Source: Sphaerisporangium perillae
Lineage (GTDB): Bacteria; Actinomycetota; Actinomycetes; Streptosporangiales; Streptosporangiaceae
Assembly (NCBI RefSeq): GCF_023276435.1
Contig: NZ_JALLPO010000049.1
Span: 1-64,000, forward strand
Direction: 5' to 3'
DNA length: 64,000 nucleotides
A program made the translations under genes and the position numbers. A model generated the notes under the pieces. The model was not told the origin of the DNA and did no database searches. It worked only from the letters and a program-made list of their open reading frames with translations. This document shows, one piece after another, positions 16,664-24,958 of this stretch. The first letter of the stretch is position 1, and each line of letters starts with the position of its first letter.

Positions 16664-18060
16664 TGAGCGCGCGCGGCGTCGCGGCGGGCGTCCTGCCGAG
16701 CGACCTCGGCTCCTACCAGCAGGCCGTGCGGCTGGCCCTGACCAGCGACCTGATCACCGCGACACGCCCGCGGCCGGGCGCGCTCGACCACGTGCTGCAC
16801 TGGGCCGACCAGCTCACCCGCGACCTGCGCGAGCTGTTCGGCTACACGGTGATCGCGACCACCCGGCAGGTCCGGGTGGTGCGCCGCCTGGACGCGCTGG
16901 ACGACACCCAGCGGCACCTGTTCGCGAAGAAGGGCAAGCCGTTCGACCGCCGCCGCCTGGCCTACCTGTGCCTGGTGCTGGCGCTGTTCCAGCGCTCGCG
17001 GGTGGAGATCAGCCTCGCCGACCTGGTACGGGCCTTCGCCCCCGCCGCGAACGCGATCGAGGGGCTCGGGTTCGACCCGACCATCGGCGCGCACAAGGCC
17101 GCGGTCGTCGACTGCCTCGACTGGCTGGTCGAGCGGGGCGCGCTGCGGCTCTCGGACGGGTCGCTGGACTCCTGGGCGCACGACACCGAGCGGGGTGACG
17201 CCCTGTTCGACATCGACCACGACATCTGCGCGATCCTGTTCAAGCCCGCGCGCCCGGTGCAGCACCTCACGAGCGCGGCGGGCCTGCTGGAGGGCTCGGG
17301 CGGGGCCGGGCGGGCGCGTCCCGACGAGGCGGCCCGCCGCGCCCGGCGCCTGCTGGTGGAGTATCCGGTCGTCTACCTGGACCAGGTGGAGCCCGAGGTC
17401 GCCGAGGCCCTCCGCCACCCCGGCCTCGCCGACGGGCTGGCACGGCTCACCGGGCTGGCCGTGGAGCGCCGCGCGGAGGGTCTCATGCTGGCCGACCCCG
17501 GCGGGCGCTTCACCGACAAGCCGTTCCCCGGCCGGGGCGGAGCGGTCAACCGGGCGGCGGGCCTCCTCCTCGCCAAGATGGCCGACCTGCTGGAGGATCC
17601 AGGGGAGCGGCGGGCGCTGAGGTTCGTCGAGCCGCCCGCCGGCGCCGACGACCAGCGTGACCTGCTGGCGCGCGTCGATTCGGCGCTGCCGCACGCCGGG
17701 GTCGTCCACGAGCTGGCCTGGGCGCCGCCGCCCGCCCCTGACCCCGGCGCGGGCGGCGCGCCGCCGGCCGAGGTCGCGCTGGTGGAGCGGGCCAGGCTGT
17801 CGGCCATGGTCGCCGAGCTGTACGAGGAGCTGGGCGCGGCCTCCTTCTCCGCCGCGTGGCAGCACGACCAGGAGGGCCTGCTCGAGGCCGCGGTGACGCT
17901 CCTGGCCGAGCTGCGCCTGGTGCGGCGGCATCCCGGCGGGGTGCTGCTGCTCCCGGCGTTCGCCCGCTACCGCAACATCACCCTTGCGCTGCCCGCTAGC
18001 GGCAACGAGCAGGACGCCCTGCCGTTCCCGACGTCTCTCCCGGAGGACTCCGCTTCATGA
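16663..18060 (+). CDS. jetB: Wadjet type III JetB (DUF2398, TIGR02678)
   Basis: A 465-residue protein of the TIGR02678/DUF2398 family, the KITE-like winged-helix partner of the JetA kleisin and JetC SMC. Visible family features are HWADQLTRDLRELFGYTV near the N-terminus, FDRRRLAYLCLVLALFQRS, a middle LLVEYPVVYLDQVEPEV, and a C-terminal winged-helix-like LLAELRLVRRHPGG followed by AFARYRN. The start overlaps jetA (TGATG) and the end overlaps jetC (ATGA), so all three are co-translated. No catalytic motif is expected. Confidence 0.9.
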   Translation: MSARGVAAGVLPSDLGSYQQAVRLALTSDLITATRPRPGALDHVLHWADQLTRDLRELFGYTVIATTRQVRVVRRLDALDDTQRHLFAKKGKPFDRRRLAYLCLVLALFQRSRVEISLADLVRAFAPAANAIEGLGFDPTIGAHKAAVVDCLDWLVERGALRLSDGSLDSWAHDTERGDALFDIDHDICAILFKPARPVQHLTSAAGLLEGSGGAGRARPDEAARRARRLLVEYPVVYLDQVEPEVAEALRHPGLADGLARLTGLAVERRAEGLMLADPGGRFTDKPFPGRGGAVNRAAGLLLAKMADLLEDPGERRALRFVEPPAGADDQRDLLARVDSALPHAGVVHELAWAPPPAPDPGAGGAPPAEVALVERARLSAMVAELYEELGAASFSAAWQHDQEGLLEAAVTLLAELRLVRRHPGGVLLLPAFARYRNITLALPASGNEQDALPFPTSLPEDSAS

Positions 18061-21000
18061 CCCCCGTTCGCGGCCGCTTCAAGCCGTCCCGCGCAGGTGT
18101 GATCAACATCTGGGACTACATCGACGAGGAGTTCGTCTTCGCCGACGGCCGGCTGGTGCTGCGCGGGCACAACGGCTCGGGGAAGACCAAGGCCCTTGAG
18201 GTGCTGTTCCCGTTCGTCCTCGACGGGGTGAGCGACGCGCGGCGCCTGGACCCTTTCAGCGGCGAGAACCGCACGATGAAGTCCAACCTCCTCTACCGGG
18301 GCCAGGAGGCCGAGTACGGCTACGTGTGGATGGAGTTCACCCACGAGGACCCCGAAGAGCGGGACGCCGCCTCCTCTGACGGCGACGGCGACGGTGGCCC
18401 CGGCCCAGGCCCAGGCGCCGGGCCGGGCGGGGAGGAGGCCGTGACGCTGATCATCGGCCTGCGGGCCCACCGGCACCGCGACGGGGTCACGCCGTCGTTC
18501 TTCGTGACCGGCAGGCGCGTCGGCGTGGACTTCGGCCTGCTCTCCGCCGACTCCCGGCCGCTCACCGAGAAGCAGCTCAAGGCCGCCCTGGAGCCCGGGG
18601 CCCGCTACAGGACCGCCACCGACTACCGCGCCGCCGTGGACGCCCGCCTGTTCGGGCTCGGCAAGGAGCGGTACGCGCAGCTCCTGGACCTGCTGCTGGC
18701 GCTGCGCCGGCCGCTGCTCGCCAAGGACCTCGACCCGGTGAAGGTGTCGGAGACCCTCAGCGCGGGGCTCAGCCCCGTCGACCAGGTCCTCGTCGAGCAG
18801 GCCGCGCGGGACTTCGAGAACCTCGCCGCCGTCCAGAGGCTCTTCGACGACCTCACCCTGGCCGACGGGGCGGTCAAGGAGTTCCTGGTCCACTACACCG
18901 CCTACCTCCGCACCCACGTCCGCCACCGGCTCGACCGCGTCGGGGAGCGGCTGGAGGGCACGGCCGGCGGCGCCGCGCGCATCGCGCAGGCCGCGTCCGA
19001 GCTGCGCCGCGCCGGCACGGCCCGCGCCGAGGCCATGGCCGGGCGGGAGGCCGCGGAGGCCGAGCTGGCCAGGTACGACGCCAGGCTCGCCGCGCTGAAG
19101 CAGCACGAGGCCTACCAGGCAAGGGGAGAGCTGGACGGGCTTCGCCGCCGGATCGCCGACGAGGGCGCGGCCATCGGCAAGGAGCGGCGGCGCCTGGGGC
19201 AGGCGCGCGAGCACGTCGCCAAACTCGGCGCCGAGGCGGCCAAGGTCGCCGCGCGGCTCGGCGACGCGCGTGCCAAGGCCGACCGGCACCTCAACGAGCT
19301 GGTCGAGGCCGCCGGGAGGGCCGGCATCGCGGGAGGCGGCGAGATCGCCGAGGCCGCGCCCGAGGAGGGCCTGGCCCTGGCCAGGGCGCGCGCCGCCGCG
19401 AGGCGCGGCGACGTCGAGACCGTACGCGGGCACCTGGCCGCGCTGGAGGCCGCCGAAGCCGGGCGGAAGGGCGCGGAGAGGTCGGCCGAGGAGGTCGACC
19501 AGGCGGTCTCCGACGGGCAGGAGCGGCTGTCGGCCGCGCAGGAGGGGGTCGACCAGGCCCGCCGGACGGCGCGCGCCGCCCTGGCCCGCTGGGCGGAGCG
19601 ATGGGTCACCGCCCCCGATCCGGCCATGGCGACCGCCGCCGATCCGGTCGTGGCGACCGCCGCCGATCCGGTCGTGGCGACCGCCGCCGATCCGGCCGTG
19701 GCGACCGCCGCCGACCTCGCGGCGCTGGAGGAGACCCTCGACGCGATCGGTGAGCCGGGCGCGCGGCGGCTGCCGGAGGTCTTCGGCGAGCTGGCGGAGG
19801 AGCGCCGCGGCCAGATGATCGAGGCCAGGGCCCGCGCGGGCGCCGAACAGGCGCGGGTCACGGCGCTCGTGCGCGATCTGCGCGCCGAGCGCGAGGCGGT
19901 GGCCGCCGAGCGCGACGACGCCCCGCCCGGCGACGACCTGCGCACCGCCGACCGTGAGGGGCGGCCGGGCGCGCCGCTGTGGCGGCTGGTCCGCTTCGCC
20001 GGCGCGGTCGGCGACGGCGATGCCGCGGGCATCGAGGGCGCCCTGTACGGGGCGGGGCTGCTGACCGCCTGGGTCCATCCCGATCCCGAGCTGACCCTGG
20101 CGGAGCTGGCGGCCGGGCAGGCCGACGGGTACCTGGTCGCCCTGCCCGAGGATCGGCGGCCGGCGGGGCGGACCCTCGCCGACGTCCTGGTAGCCGAGGA
20201 GCAGGACATGGTCCCCGCCGGGGTCGTGGCAGCCGTCCTGCGCTCGATCGCCGTCGACGACGATCTCGCGCGGTCCTTCCCCGCCACCCCCGCGGTCAGC
20301 GCGCGGGCCACGTTCGGCTTCGGCCCCCATCTCGGCGGCCGGCCCAAGGCGGCGGCGGAGTACATCGGGGCGACCAACCGGGCCGCCCGCCGTCTGGCCC
20401 GCCTCGCCGAGTACGACCGGCTCATCGCGGCGCACCAGGCGACCCTGGAAGGCCTGGCCGAGGAGTCCGAACGCCTCGGCGGGCTCGCGGCCGACTTCGG
20501 CCGCGCCAGGAAGGAGCTCCCCGAGACCGGGCCGATCCTCACGGCGGCGCGCGGCGTCGCCGACCGGGCCACCCGGCTGGCGGTGGCGCGGGGACGGCTG
20601 GCGGAGGCCGCCAAGGAGCTCGACGGCGCGGTCGCGGAGGTCGGCGCGGCGGGCCGCAGGCTGCGTCAGGCCGCCGCCGAGCTGTCGATGCCCCGCGACC
20701 CCCGCGAGGTGGACGCCGTCGCCCAGGCGCTGGACGATCTCACCCGCGAGGCCGAGGGGTTGCGCGCCGAACGCGAGAAGGCCGCCACGGCCGAGGGGGA
20801 CCTCGCCGAGCGCGAGGAGACCATCGAGCGGCTCGGCCGGGAGCACGCCGAGGCGGCCGCCGCGCTCGGCGACCGCGAGGGGGCGCACGCCGTGCTGGTC
20901 GAGCGGCTGGAGACGCTGGAACGCACCTTCGACGCCGACCTGACGGAGGTGCTCAGGCAGATCGGCGAGACCGAGGGCCTGATCGCCGCGGCCCGCGCGA

Positions 21001-22472
21001 CCAGGGGCGAGCACGACCGGGCCGCGGCGGCCGAGCGGGAGGCCGAGGTGCTCGCCGGGGCCGAGCTCGAGCACGGCCGCGAGTCCCTCGCGGCCGCCTT
21101 CGCGGCGCTCGCCGGGGAGGTCGCCGAGTTCGTCCCCTACACCCAGGCCGATCTGCGCCCGCTGGCCGGTGTCACCGATCCCCGGCCCTGGCCGCTGGAG
21201 AACCACCCCCAGGTCCCGGAGCAGGCGGCCAAGGGCGTCGCCGACCTGATGCTCGCCGACCCGCCGCCCGACCCGCTGGAGGCGGTGCGGGCGACCCTGC
21301 CCTCCGACGCGCTTGTGCTGATCGACGCCTACGACGCGGCGACGCGGGGAGGTCGGGCCGTGACGAGCGCGGCGCTGAAGAGCAGCTTGGACCGCGTCTC
21401 CAACGCGCTGCGCGACTTCCAGGCGGCGCTGGAGGGGTGCCAGGAGGACTACCGGCTCGACTGGGAGCCCGGCGCGGTGCTGGCCGTCCACGTCATCGAC
21501 GCCGACGGCCGGATGCCGGTGTCGGCGTTCGCCCGCGCCGTCGCCGAACGCGCCGGGGAGCAGGGCGTCCTGCTGGAGGACCGCGAGCGCACGGTCCTTG
21601 AGGACGAGCTGCTCACGAGCCTCGCCCAGCAGATCCACTCGCGGGTGGTCGCCGCCAAGGACCTGGTGCGCGGCATGAACGCCGACACCCGTTCCAAGCC
21701 CATGTCCTCGGGGACCACGATCGGCATCCGGTGGGTGCAGTCGGACAAGATCGACGACCGGCGGCGCGCCGTGGCGGCGCTGCTGGTGCGCGACGCCGCG
21801 GGCGCCGGCCACCAGGGGCTCTCGGCGCTGCGCGGGCACCTCAGGCAGATGATCAGGGACTACCGGGGCCGCAACTCCCGCGCCACCTACAAGGAGGCGC
21901 TCGCCGCCGTCCTGGACTACCGCTCGTGGTACACCTTCGAGCTGCTGATGGCCCGGCGCGGCGAGCCCGAGGTCCGGCTGACCCGGGCCAGGCACTCACA
22001 GATGTCGGGCGGGGAGAAGTCCGCCTCGATCCACCTGCCGCTGTTCGCGGCGGCCAACGCGCTGTACTCCTCGGGCCGGGCGTCGTGCCCCCGGGTGATC
22101 GCGCTGGACGAGGCGTTCGCCGGCATCGACGACAACTACAAGCCCGAGCTGCTCGGGCTGACGGTGCGGTTCGACCTCGACCTGTTCATGACCGGCCACG
22201 ACCTGTGGTGCACCTATCCGACGGTCCCCATGATCGCCCATTACGATCTGCTGCACGACAGCGAGCTGCGGACGGTGTCGACCATCCTCGCGCTCTGGGA
22301 CGGGGCCCAGGTCTTCGACGCGGACGCCGGGTACGCCGGCAACGACGAGCTGGTCAAGGAGCTGCTCGGCTTCACCCCGCGCCGTCACGTTCCCCCCGGC
22401 TCCCCGCAGGCCACCCTCTACGACGGTGAGGACGACGAGGAGGACTCCAGTGACCCGGACGCAACGGCCTGA
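18057..22472 (+). CDS. jetC: Wadjet type III JetC SMC-like ATPase (TIGR02680)
   Basis: A 1471-residue SMC/SbcC-like ATPase. Walker A near residue 42 is GHNGSGKTKALEVLFPF. A D-loop/Walker B near the end is PRVIALDEAFAGIDD, preceded by the ABC signature QMSGGEKSASIHL. Between them are long Ala/Glu/Arg coiled-coil arms with a mid-protein hinge-like globular part (about residues 640-770). The ATG overlaps the jetB stop. It powers DNA loop extrusion in Wadjet complexes. One arm contains a four-copy DPVVATAA-type repeat encoded by exact 24-bp units. The expected next gene, jetD (DUF2399 Toprim nuclease), is absent. Confidence 0.92.
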   Translation: MTPVRGRFKPSRAGVINIWDYIDEEFVFADGRLVLRGHNGSGKTKALEVLFPFVLDGVSDARRLDPFSGENRTMKSNLLYRGQEAEYGYVWMEFTHEDPEERDAASSDGDGDGGPGPGPGAGPGGEEAVTLIIGLRAHRHRDGVTPSFFVTGRRVGVDFGLLSADSRPLTEKQLKAALEPGARYRTATDYRAAVDARLFGLGKERYAQLLDLLLALRRPLLAKDLDPVKVSETLSAGLSPVDQVLVEQAARDFENLAAVQRLFDDLTLADGAVKEFLVHYTAYLRTHVRHRLDRVGERLEGTAGGAARIAQAASELRRAGTARAEAMAGREAAEAELARYDARLAALKQHEAYQARGELDGLRRRIADEGAAIGKERRRLGQAREHVAKLGAEAAKVAARLGDARAKADRHLNELVEAAGRAGIAGGGEIAEAAPEEGLALARARAAARRGDVETVRGHLAALEAAEAGRKGAERSAEEVDQAVSDGQERLSAAQEGVDQARRTARAALARWAERWVTAPDPAMATAADPVVATAADPVVATAADPAVATAADLAALEETLDAIGEPGARRLPEVFGELAEERRGQMIEARARAGAEQARVTALVRDLRAEREAVAAERDDAPPGDDLRTADREGRPGAPLWRLVRFAGAVGDGDAAGIEGALYGAGLLTAWVHPDPELTLAELAAGQADGYLVALPEDRRPAGRTLADVLVAEEQDMVPAGVVAAVLRSIAVDDDLARSFPATPAVSARATFGFGPHLGGRPKAAAEYIGATNRAARRLARLAEYDRLIAAHQATLEGLAEESERLGGLAADFGRARKELPETGPILTAARGVADRATRLAVARGRLAEAAKELDGAVAEVGAAGRRLRQAAAELSMPRDPREVDAVAQALDDLTREAEGLRAEREKAATAEGDLAEREETIERLGREHAEAAAALGDREGAHAVLVERLETLERTFDADLTEVLRQIGETEGLIAAARATRGEHDRAAAAEREAEVLAGAELEHGRESLAAAFAALAGEVAEFVPYTQADLRPLAGVTDPRPWPLENHPQVPEQAAKGVADLMLADPPPDPLEAVRATLPSDALVLIDAYDAATRGGRAVTSAALKSSLDRVSNALRDFQAALEGCQEDYRLDWEPGAVLAVHVIDADGRMPVSAFARAVAERAGEQGVLLEDRERTVLEDELLTSLAQQIHSRVVAAKDLVRGMNADTRSKPMSSGTTIGIRWVQSDKIDDRRRAVAALLVRDAAGAGHQGLSALRGHLRQMIRDYRGRNSRATYKEALAAVLDYRSWYTFELLMARRGEPEVRLTRARHSQMSGGEKSASIHLPLFAAANALYSSGRASCPRVIALDEAFAGIDDNYKPELLGLTVRFDLDLFMTGHDLWCTYPTVPMIAHYDLLHDSELRTVSTILALWDGAQVFDADAGYAGNDELVKELLGFTPRRHVPPGSPQATLYDGEDDEEDSSDPDATA
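19617..19712 (+). repeat. 24-bp in-frame tandem repeat inside jetC
   Basis: Four units start at 19617, 19641, 19665 and 19689 with consensus GATCCGGTCGTGGCGACCGC plus CGCC. Units 2 and 3 are identical; the outer two differ by one or two bases. The unit is 8 codons, so the reading frame is kept and each copy adds DP(V/A)(V/M)ATAA. It sits in a coiled-coil arm and interrupts the heptads with Pro. Confidence 0.9.
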
Positions 22473-22542
22473 CCTGCGGGTCCTCTCCGCCCCGTCTCCG
22501 TGGGGCTGGACCGGAACCGCCAAAACGGACACCTTAAAGTAA
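22450..22542 (+). other. Orphan GTG-start ORF at the position expected for jetD
   Basis: A GTG at 22450 lies inside the end of jetC and opens a 30-codon frame (VTRTQRPDLRVLSAPSPWGW, then TGTAKTDTLK) closed by TAA at 22540. Overlapping starts of this kind are how the preceding jet genes are coupled, so this could be the stub of a deleted jetD. The 30 residues do not resemble DUF2399 proteins, and the sequence after 22530 drops in GC, suggesting a breakpoint. It is probably not a functional gene. Confidence 0.3.
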
Positions 22543-22630
22543 TTCCACAAAGACGTGTCAACCCCATCAGAACGGGCACGCGACTCCTCGGCAGAGACCG
22601 CATCAGGCCACTCACTCTCATGGGATCGCT

Positions 22631-22912
22631 ATGGTCATCCAGGACACCGTCATACCGGCCGTTTCGTGGCTACGTCGTGCCGCCTGCCGCGGTGAGGACC
22701 CCGAGTTGTTCTTCCCGATCTCGGCGAAGGGCCCCGGCCACGCCCAGCACGAGCGGGCCAAGGCCGTCTGCCGTCGATGCCCCGTGCAGAACCCGTGCCT
22801 TGAGTACGCGCTGAGGACCGGCCAGGAGCACGGCATCTGGGGAGGCACCGACCCCGACGAGCGCAGGGTGAGCGCCGCGAGGGGGCAGGACCGGCACGTG
22901 CGCATCGGATAG
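22631..22912 (+). CDS. WhiB-family Fe-S transcriptional regulator
   Basis: A 93-residue Wbl protein. The four cluster ligands are in AACRGEDPELFF and AVCRRCPVQNPCLEYAL (C...CxxCxxxxxC), and the beta-turn GIWGGTDPDERR is followed by a basic C-terminus, as in the WhiB1/WblE type. It binds a 4Fe-4S cluster and typically acts with the main sigma factor; oxygen or nitric oxide sensing is known in the family. The ATG at 22631 has only a weak GGGAT ribosome site. It is monocistronic, between the jet operon and the convergent ngc locus. Which Wbl class it belongs to is uncertain. Confidence 0.9.
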   Translation: MVIQDTVIPAVSWLRRAACRGEDPELFFPISAKGPGHAQHERAKAVCRRCPVQNPCLEYALRTGQEHGIWGGTDPDERRVSAARGQDRHVRIG

Positions 22913-22949
22913 CGGCCGGCTCTCGGGTGTGCCGTGGCGCGGGGAGAGG

Positions 22950-23870
22950 TCACTTCAGCGCGCCCGCGGTGAGGCCCGCCTGGATCTGGCGCTGGAAGAT
23001 CGTGTACACGACCAGCATGGGGAGGATGGCCATGCTGAGCGCGGCGAACAGGGCCGACCAGTCGGCGTCGTAGCCGGCCGCGGTGGAGATGTCCGCGATG
23101 CCCTGGGTCAGCACCCACTTGTCCTTGGCCTGCCCGCTGAGCAGGACCAGCGGGATCTGGTACTGGTTCCACTGGCCGAGCACGTTGAAGATCGTGATGC
23201 TCACGATGCCCGGCCGCGCCATGGGAAGCATGATCTGGAAGAACACCCTGCTGTGCGAGGCGCCGTCCACGAACGCCGCCTCGGCGACGGCCTGGGGCAG
23301 CGTGCGGAAGAACGCCGACAGGAAGAAGACCGTGAACGGCAGCGAGTAGGCGATGTACACCAGCACCAGCCCGCCACGGGAGTCCAGGCCGATGAACTGG
23401 CCGATCAGCGGGACGCTCCCCATGTTCTGCACCACGAAGAACAGCGGGGTCAGCGCCAGATAGACGGGGAAGGCCAGCCCCGAGACGAACAGCAGGTAGA
23501 TCGCCCGGTTGCCGCGGAACTGATAACGCGCGAGCACGTAGGCCGCCATGGAGCCGAACAGCATCGTGCCGAACGTGCCGAACGCCACGACGACGACGCT
23601 GTTCAGCATGTACTGGCCGATGTGGGCGTGGTCCCAGGCGCGGGCCCAGTTGTCCCAGCGCAGCGACGCGGGCAGCGACCAGGCGCTGCCGAAGATCTCG
23701 TCCTCGCTCTTGACCGAGGCCAGGAACGTCCACAGGATCGGCACCGCCACGAGCACGGTCCACACGACCAGCGCCAGGTGGGACAGCCCCGACAGCGGGC
23801 CGAGCCGGGCCCTGCGCCGCTCGCGCGCCGCGCTGCGGCTGAGCCGTACCTTTCCTGCCTGCGAAACCAT
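22950..23870 (-). CDS. ngcG: CUT1 sugar ABC permease, NgcG-like
   Basis: A 306-residue MalG-type inner-membrane permease with six predicted helices and the EAA loop AEAAFVDGASHSRVFFQIML, the contact for the ATPase. It starts MVSQAGKVRLS, 13 bases after the preceding permease. It is last in the minus-strand order regulator-SIS protein-NgcE-NgcF-NgcG. The specificity (GlcNAc/chitobiose) is inferred from the NgcE-like binding protein, not from this permease. No ATPase gene is nearby; actinomycetes use the shared ATPase MsiK for such systems. Confidence 0.8.
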   Translation of the reverse strand: MVSQAGKVRLSRSAARERRRARLGPLSGLSHLALVVWTVLVAVPILWTFLASVKSEDEIFGSAWSLPASLRWDNWARAWDHAHIGQYMLNSVVVVAFGTFGTMLFGSMAAYVLARYQFRGNRAIYLLFVSGLAFPVYLALTPLFFVVQNMGSVPLIGQFIGLDSRGGLVLVYIAYSLPFTVFFLSAFFRTLPQAVAEAAFVDGASHSRVFFQIMLPMARPGIVSITIFNVLGQWNQYQIPLVLLSGQAKDKWVLTQGIADISTAAGYDADWSALFAALSMAILPMLVVYTIFQRQIQAGLTAGALK

Positions 23871-23883
23871 CGCCGGGCCCTTT

Positions 23884-24801
23884 CTAGAACTCGATGCGGT
23901 CGCGCCGCGACAGGCGCATGGCCAGTACCGCGAAGGCGACCGTGAAGAAGAACAGCACCACGCCCAGGGCGCTCGCGTAGCCGAACCTGAAGTACTGGAA
24001 GGCGTTGCGGTAGATCTCGGCGGCCATCACGGTCGTGGAGTGGTCGGGCCCGCCGTGCTCGGCGGTCATGACCCACACGATGGCGAAGACGTCCAGCGCG
24101 GCGATGCCGAGGTAGATCAGCCCGACCTGCACCGTGTCCCACAGCAGCGGCAGCGTGACCTGGAAGAAGAGCTGGACCCGCCCGGCGCCGTCGATCCGCG
24201 CGGCCTCGAACATCTCGCGCGGGATGGAGGCCATGCCCGCGGAGAACAGCACCACGTAGAACCCGACGGCCTGCCAGACCAGGACGCCCAGGATCGACCA
24301 GAACGCGACGTCGGGGTTGGACAGGAAGCCGACCGGCTCCAGCCCGAGCGCCATCAGCGGCGCGTTCAGCATGCCGCTCTTGTCGGGCCGGAACACCTGC
24401 TGGAACAGCACGGCGACGATCGCGACCGCGAGCACCTGGGGGAAGAAGAACACCACCCGGTAGAACCTGGCCCCCCAGATGCCCGACACGCCGCCGGACT
24501 CGCCGGCCACGTTGAGCAGGAAGGCGAAGAACAGGGCGATGGCGATCGTCAGCAGCGGCAGCAGGACCAGCAGCAGGGCGTTGTGGCCGACCGCCGTCCA
24601 GAAGACGCCGTCGCCGAGGAGCCGCTGGAAGTTCTCCAGCCCGACGAACTGCGGCGTGGCGCTCACGCCCCGCCAGTTGGTCATCGCGATGTAGAAGGCC
24701 TGCGCGTACGGCGAGATCACGTAGATCAGGTAGAGCAGCACCGGTACCGCCAGGAAGCCGGCGATGAACCGTGCCCTGGTGTAGTCGGTCCTGTGCGTCA
24801 T
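23884..24801 (-). CDS. ngcF: CUT1 sugar ABC permease, NgcF-like
   Basis: A MalF-type permease of about 305 residues with six membrane helices and the EAA loop MFEAARIDGAGRVQLFFQVT. I chose ATG at 24801 (MTHRTDYTRARFIAGF) because it gives the usual short cytoplasmic N-terminus. ATGs at 24849 and 24888 would add 16 or 29 residues, and none has a strong ribosome site. It lies 157 bases after ngcE and 13 before ngcG, in one transcription unit. It forms the membrane channel with NgcG. Confidence 0.8.
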   Translation of the reverse strand: MTHRTDYTRARFIAGFLAVPVLLYLIYVISPYAQAFYIAMTNWRGVSATPQFVGLENFQRLLGDGVFWTAVGHNALLLVLLPLLTIAIALFFAFLLNVAGESGGVSGIWGARFYRVVFFFPQVLAVAIVAVLFQQVFRPDKSGMLNAPLMALGLEPVGFLSNPDVAFWSILGVLVWQAVGFYVVLFSAGMASIPREMFEAARIDGAGRVQLFFQVTLPLLWDTVQVGLIYLGIAALDVFAIVWVMTAEHGGPDHSTTVMAAEIYRNAFQYFRFGYASALGVVLFFFTVAFAVLAMRLSRRDRIEF

Positions 24802-24958
24802 GGCGAACCGTCCGAGCGCTGCCCGGAAGCCGAGCGGGACATAGGACATCTGCTTTCTGTCGGTGACGGCGCGGGCACGGATGGCCATGCTCGCGCGTGG
24901 CGGTTCCCTGCCGCCCGGGAGAGGCCGCCGGTCGCGGCCCTCCCGGGCGGGCCCCCGA

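Noticed and set aside
17967-21995. A 1342-residue minus-strand open frame
   Set aside because: It is the antisense shadow of jetC, Gly/Arg/Leu-rich without domains; jetC carries all SMC motifs.
22450-22542. The 30-codon GTG ORF as a genuine short jetD
   Set aside because: It is far too short and has no resemblance to DUF2399; at most it is a leftover start.
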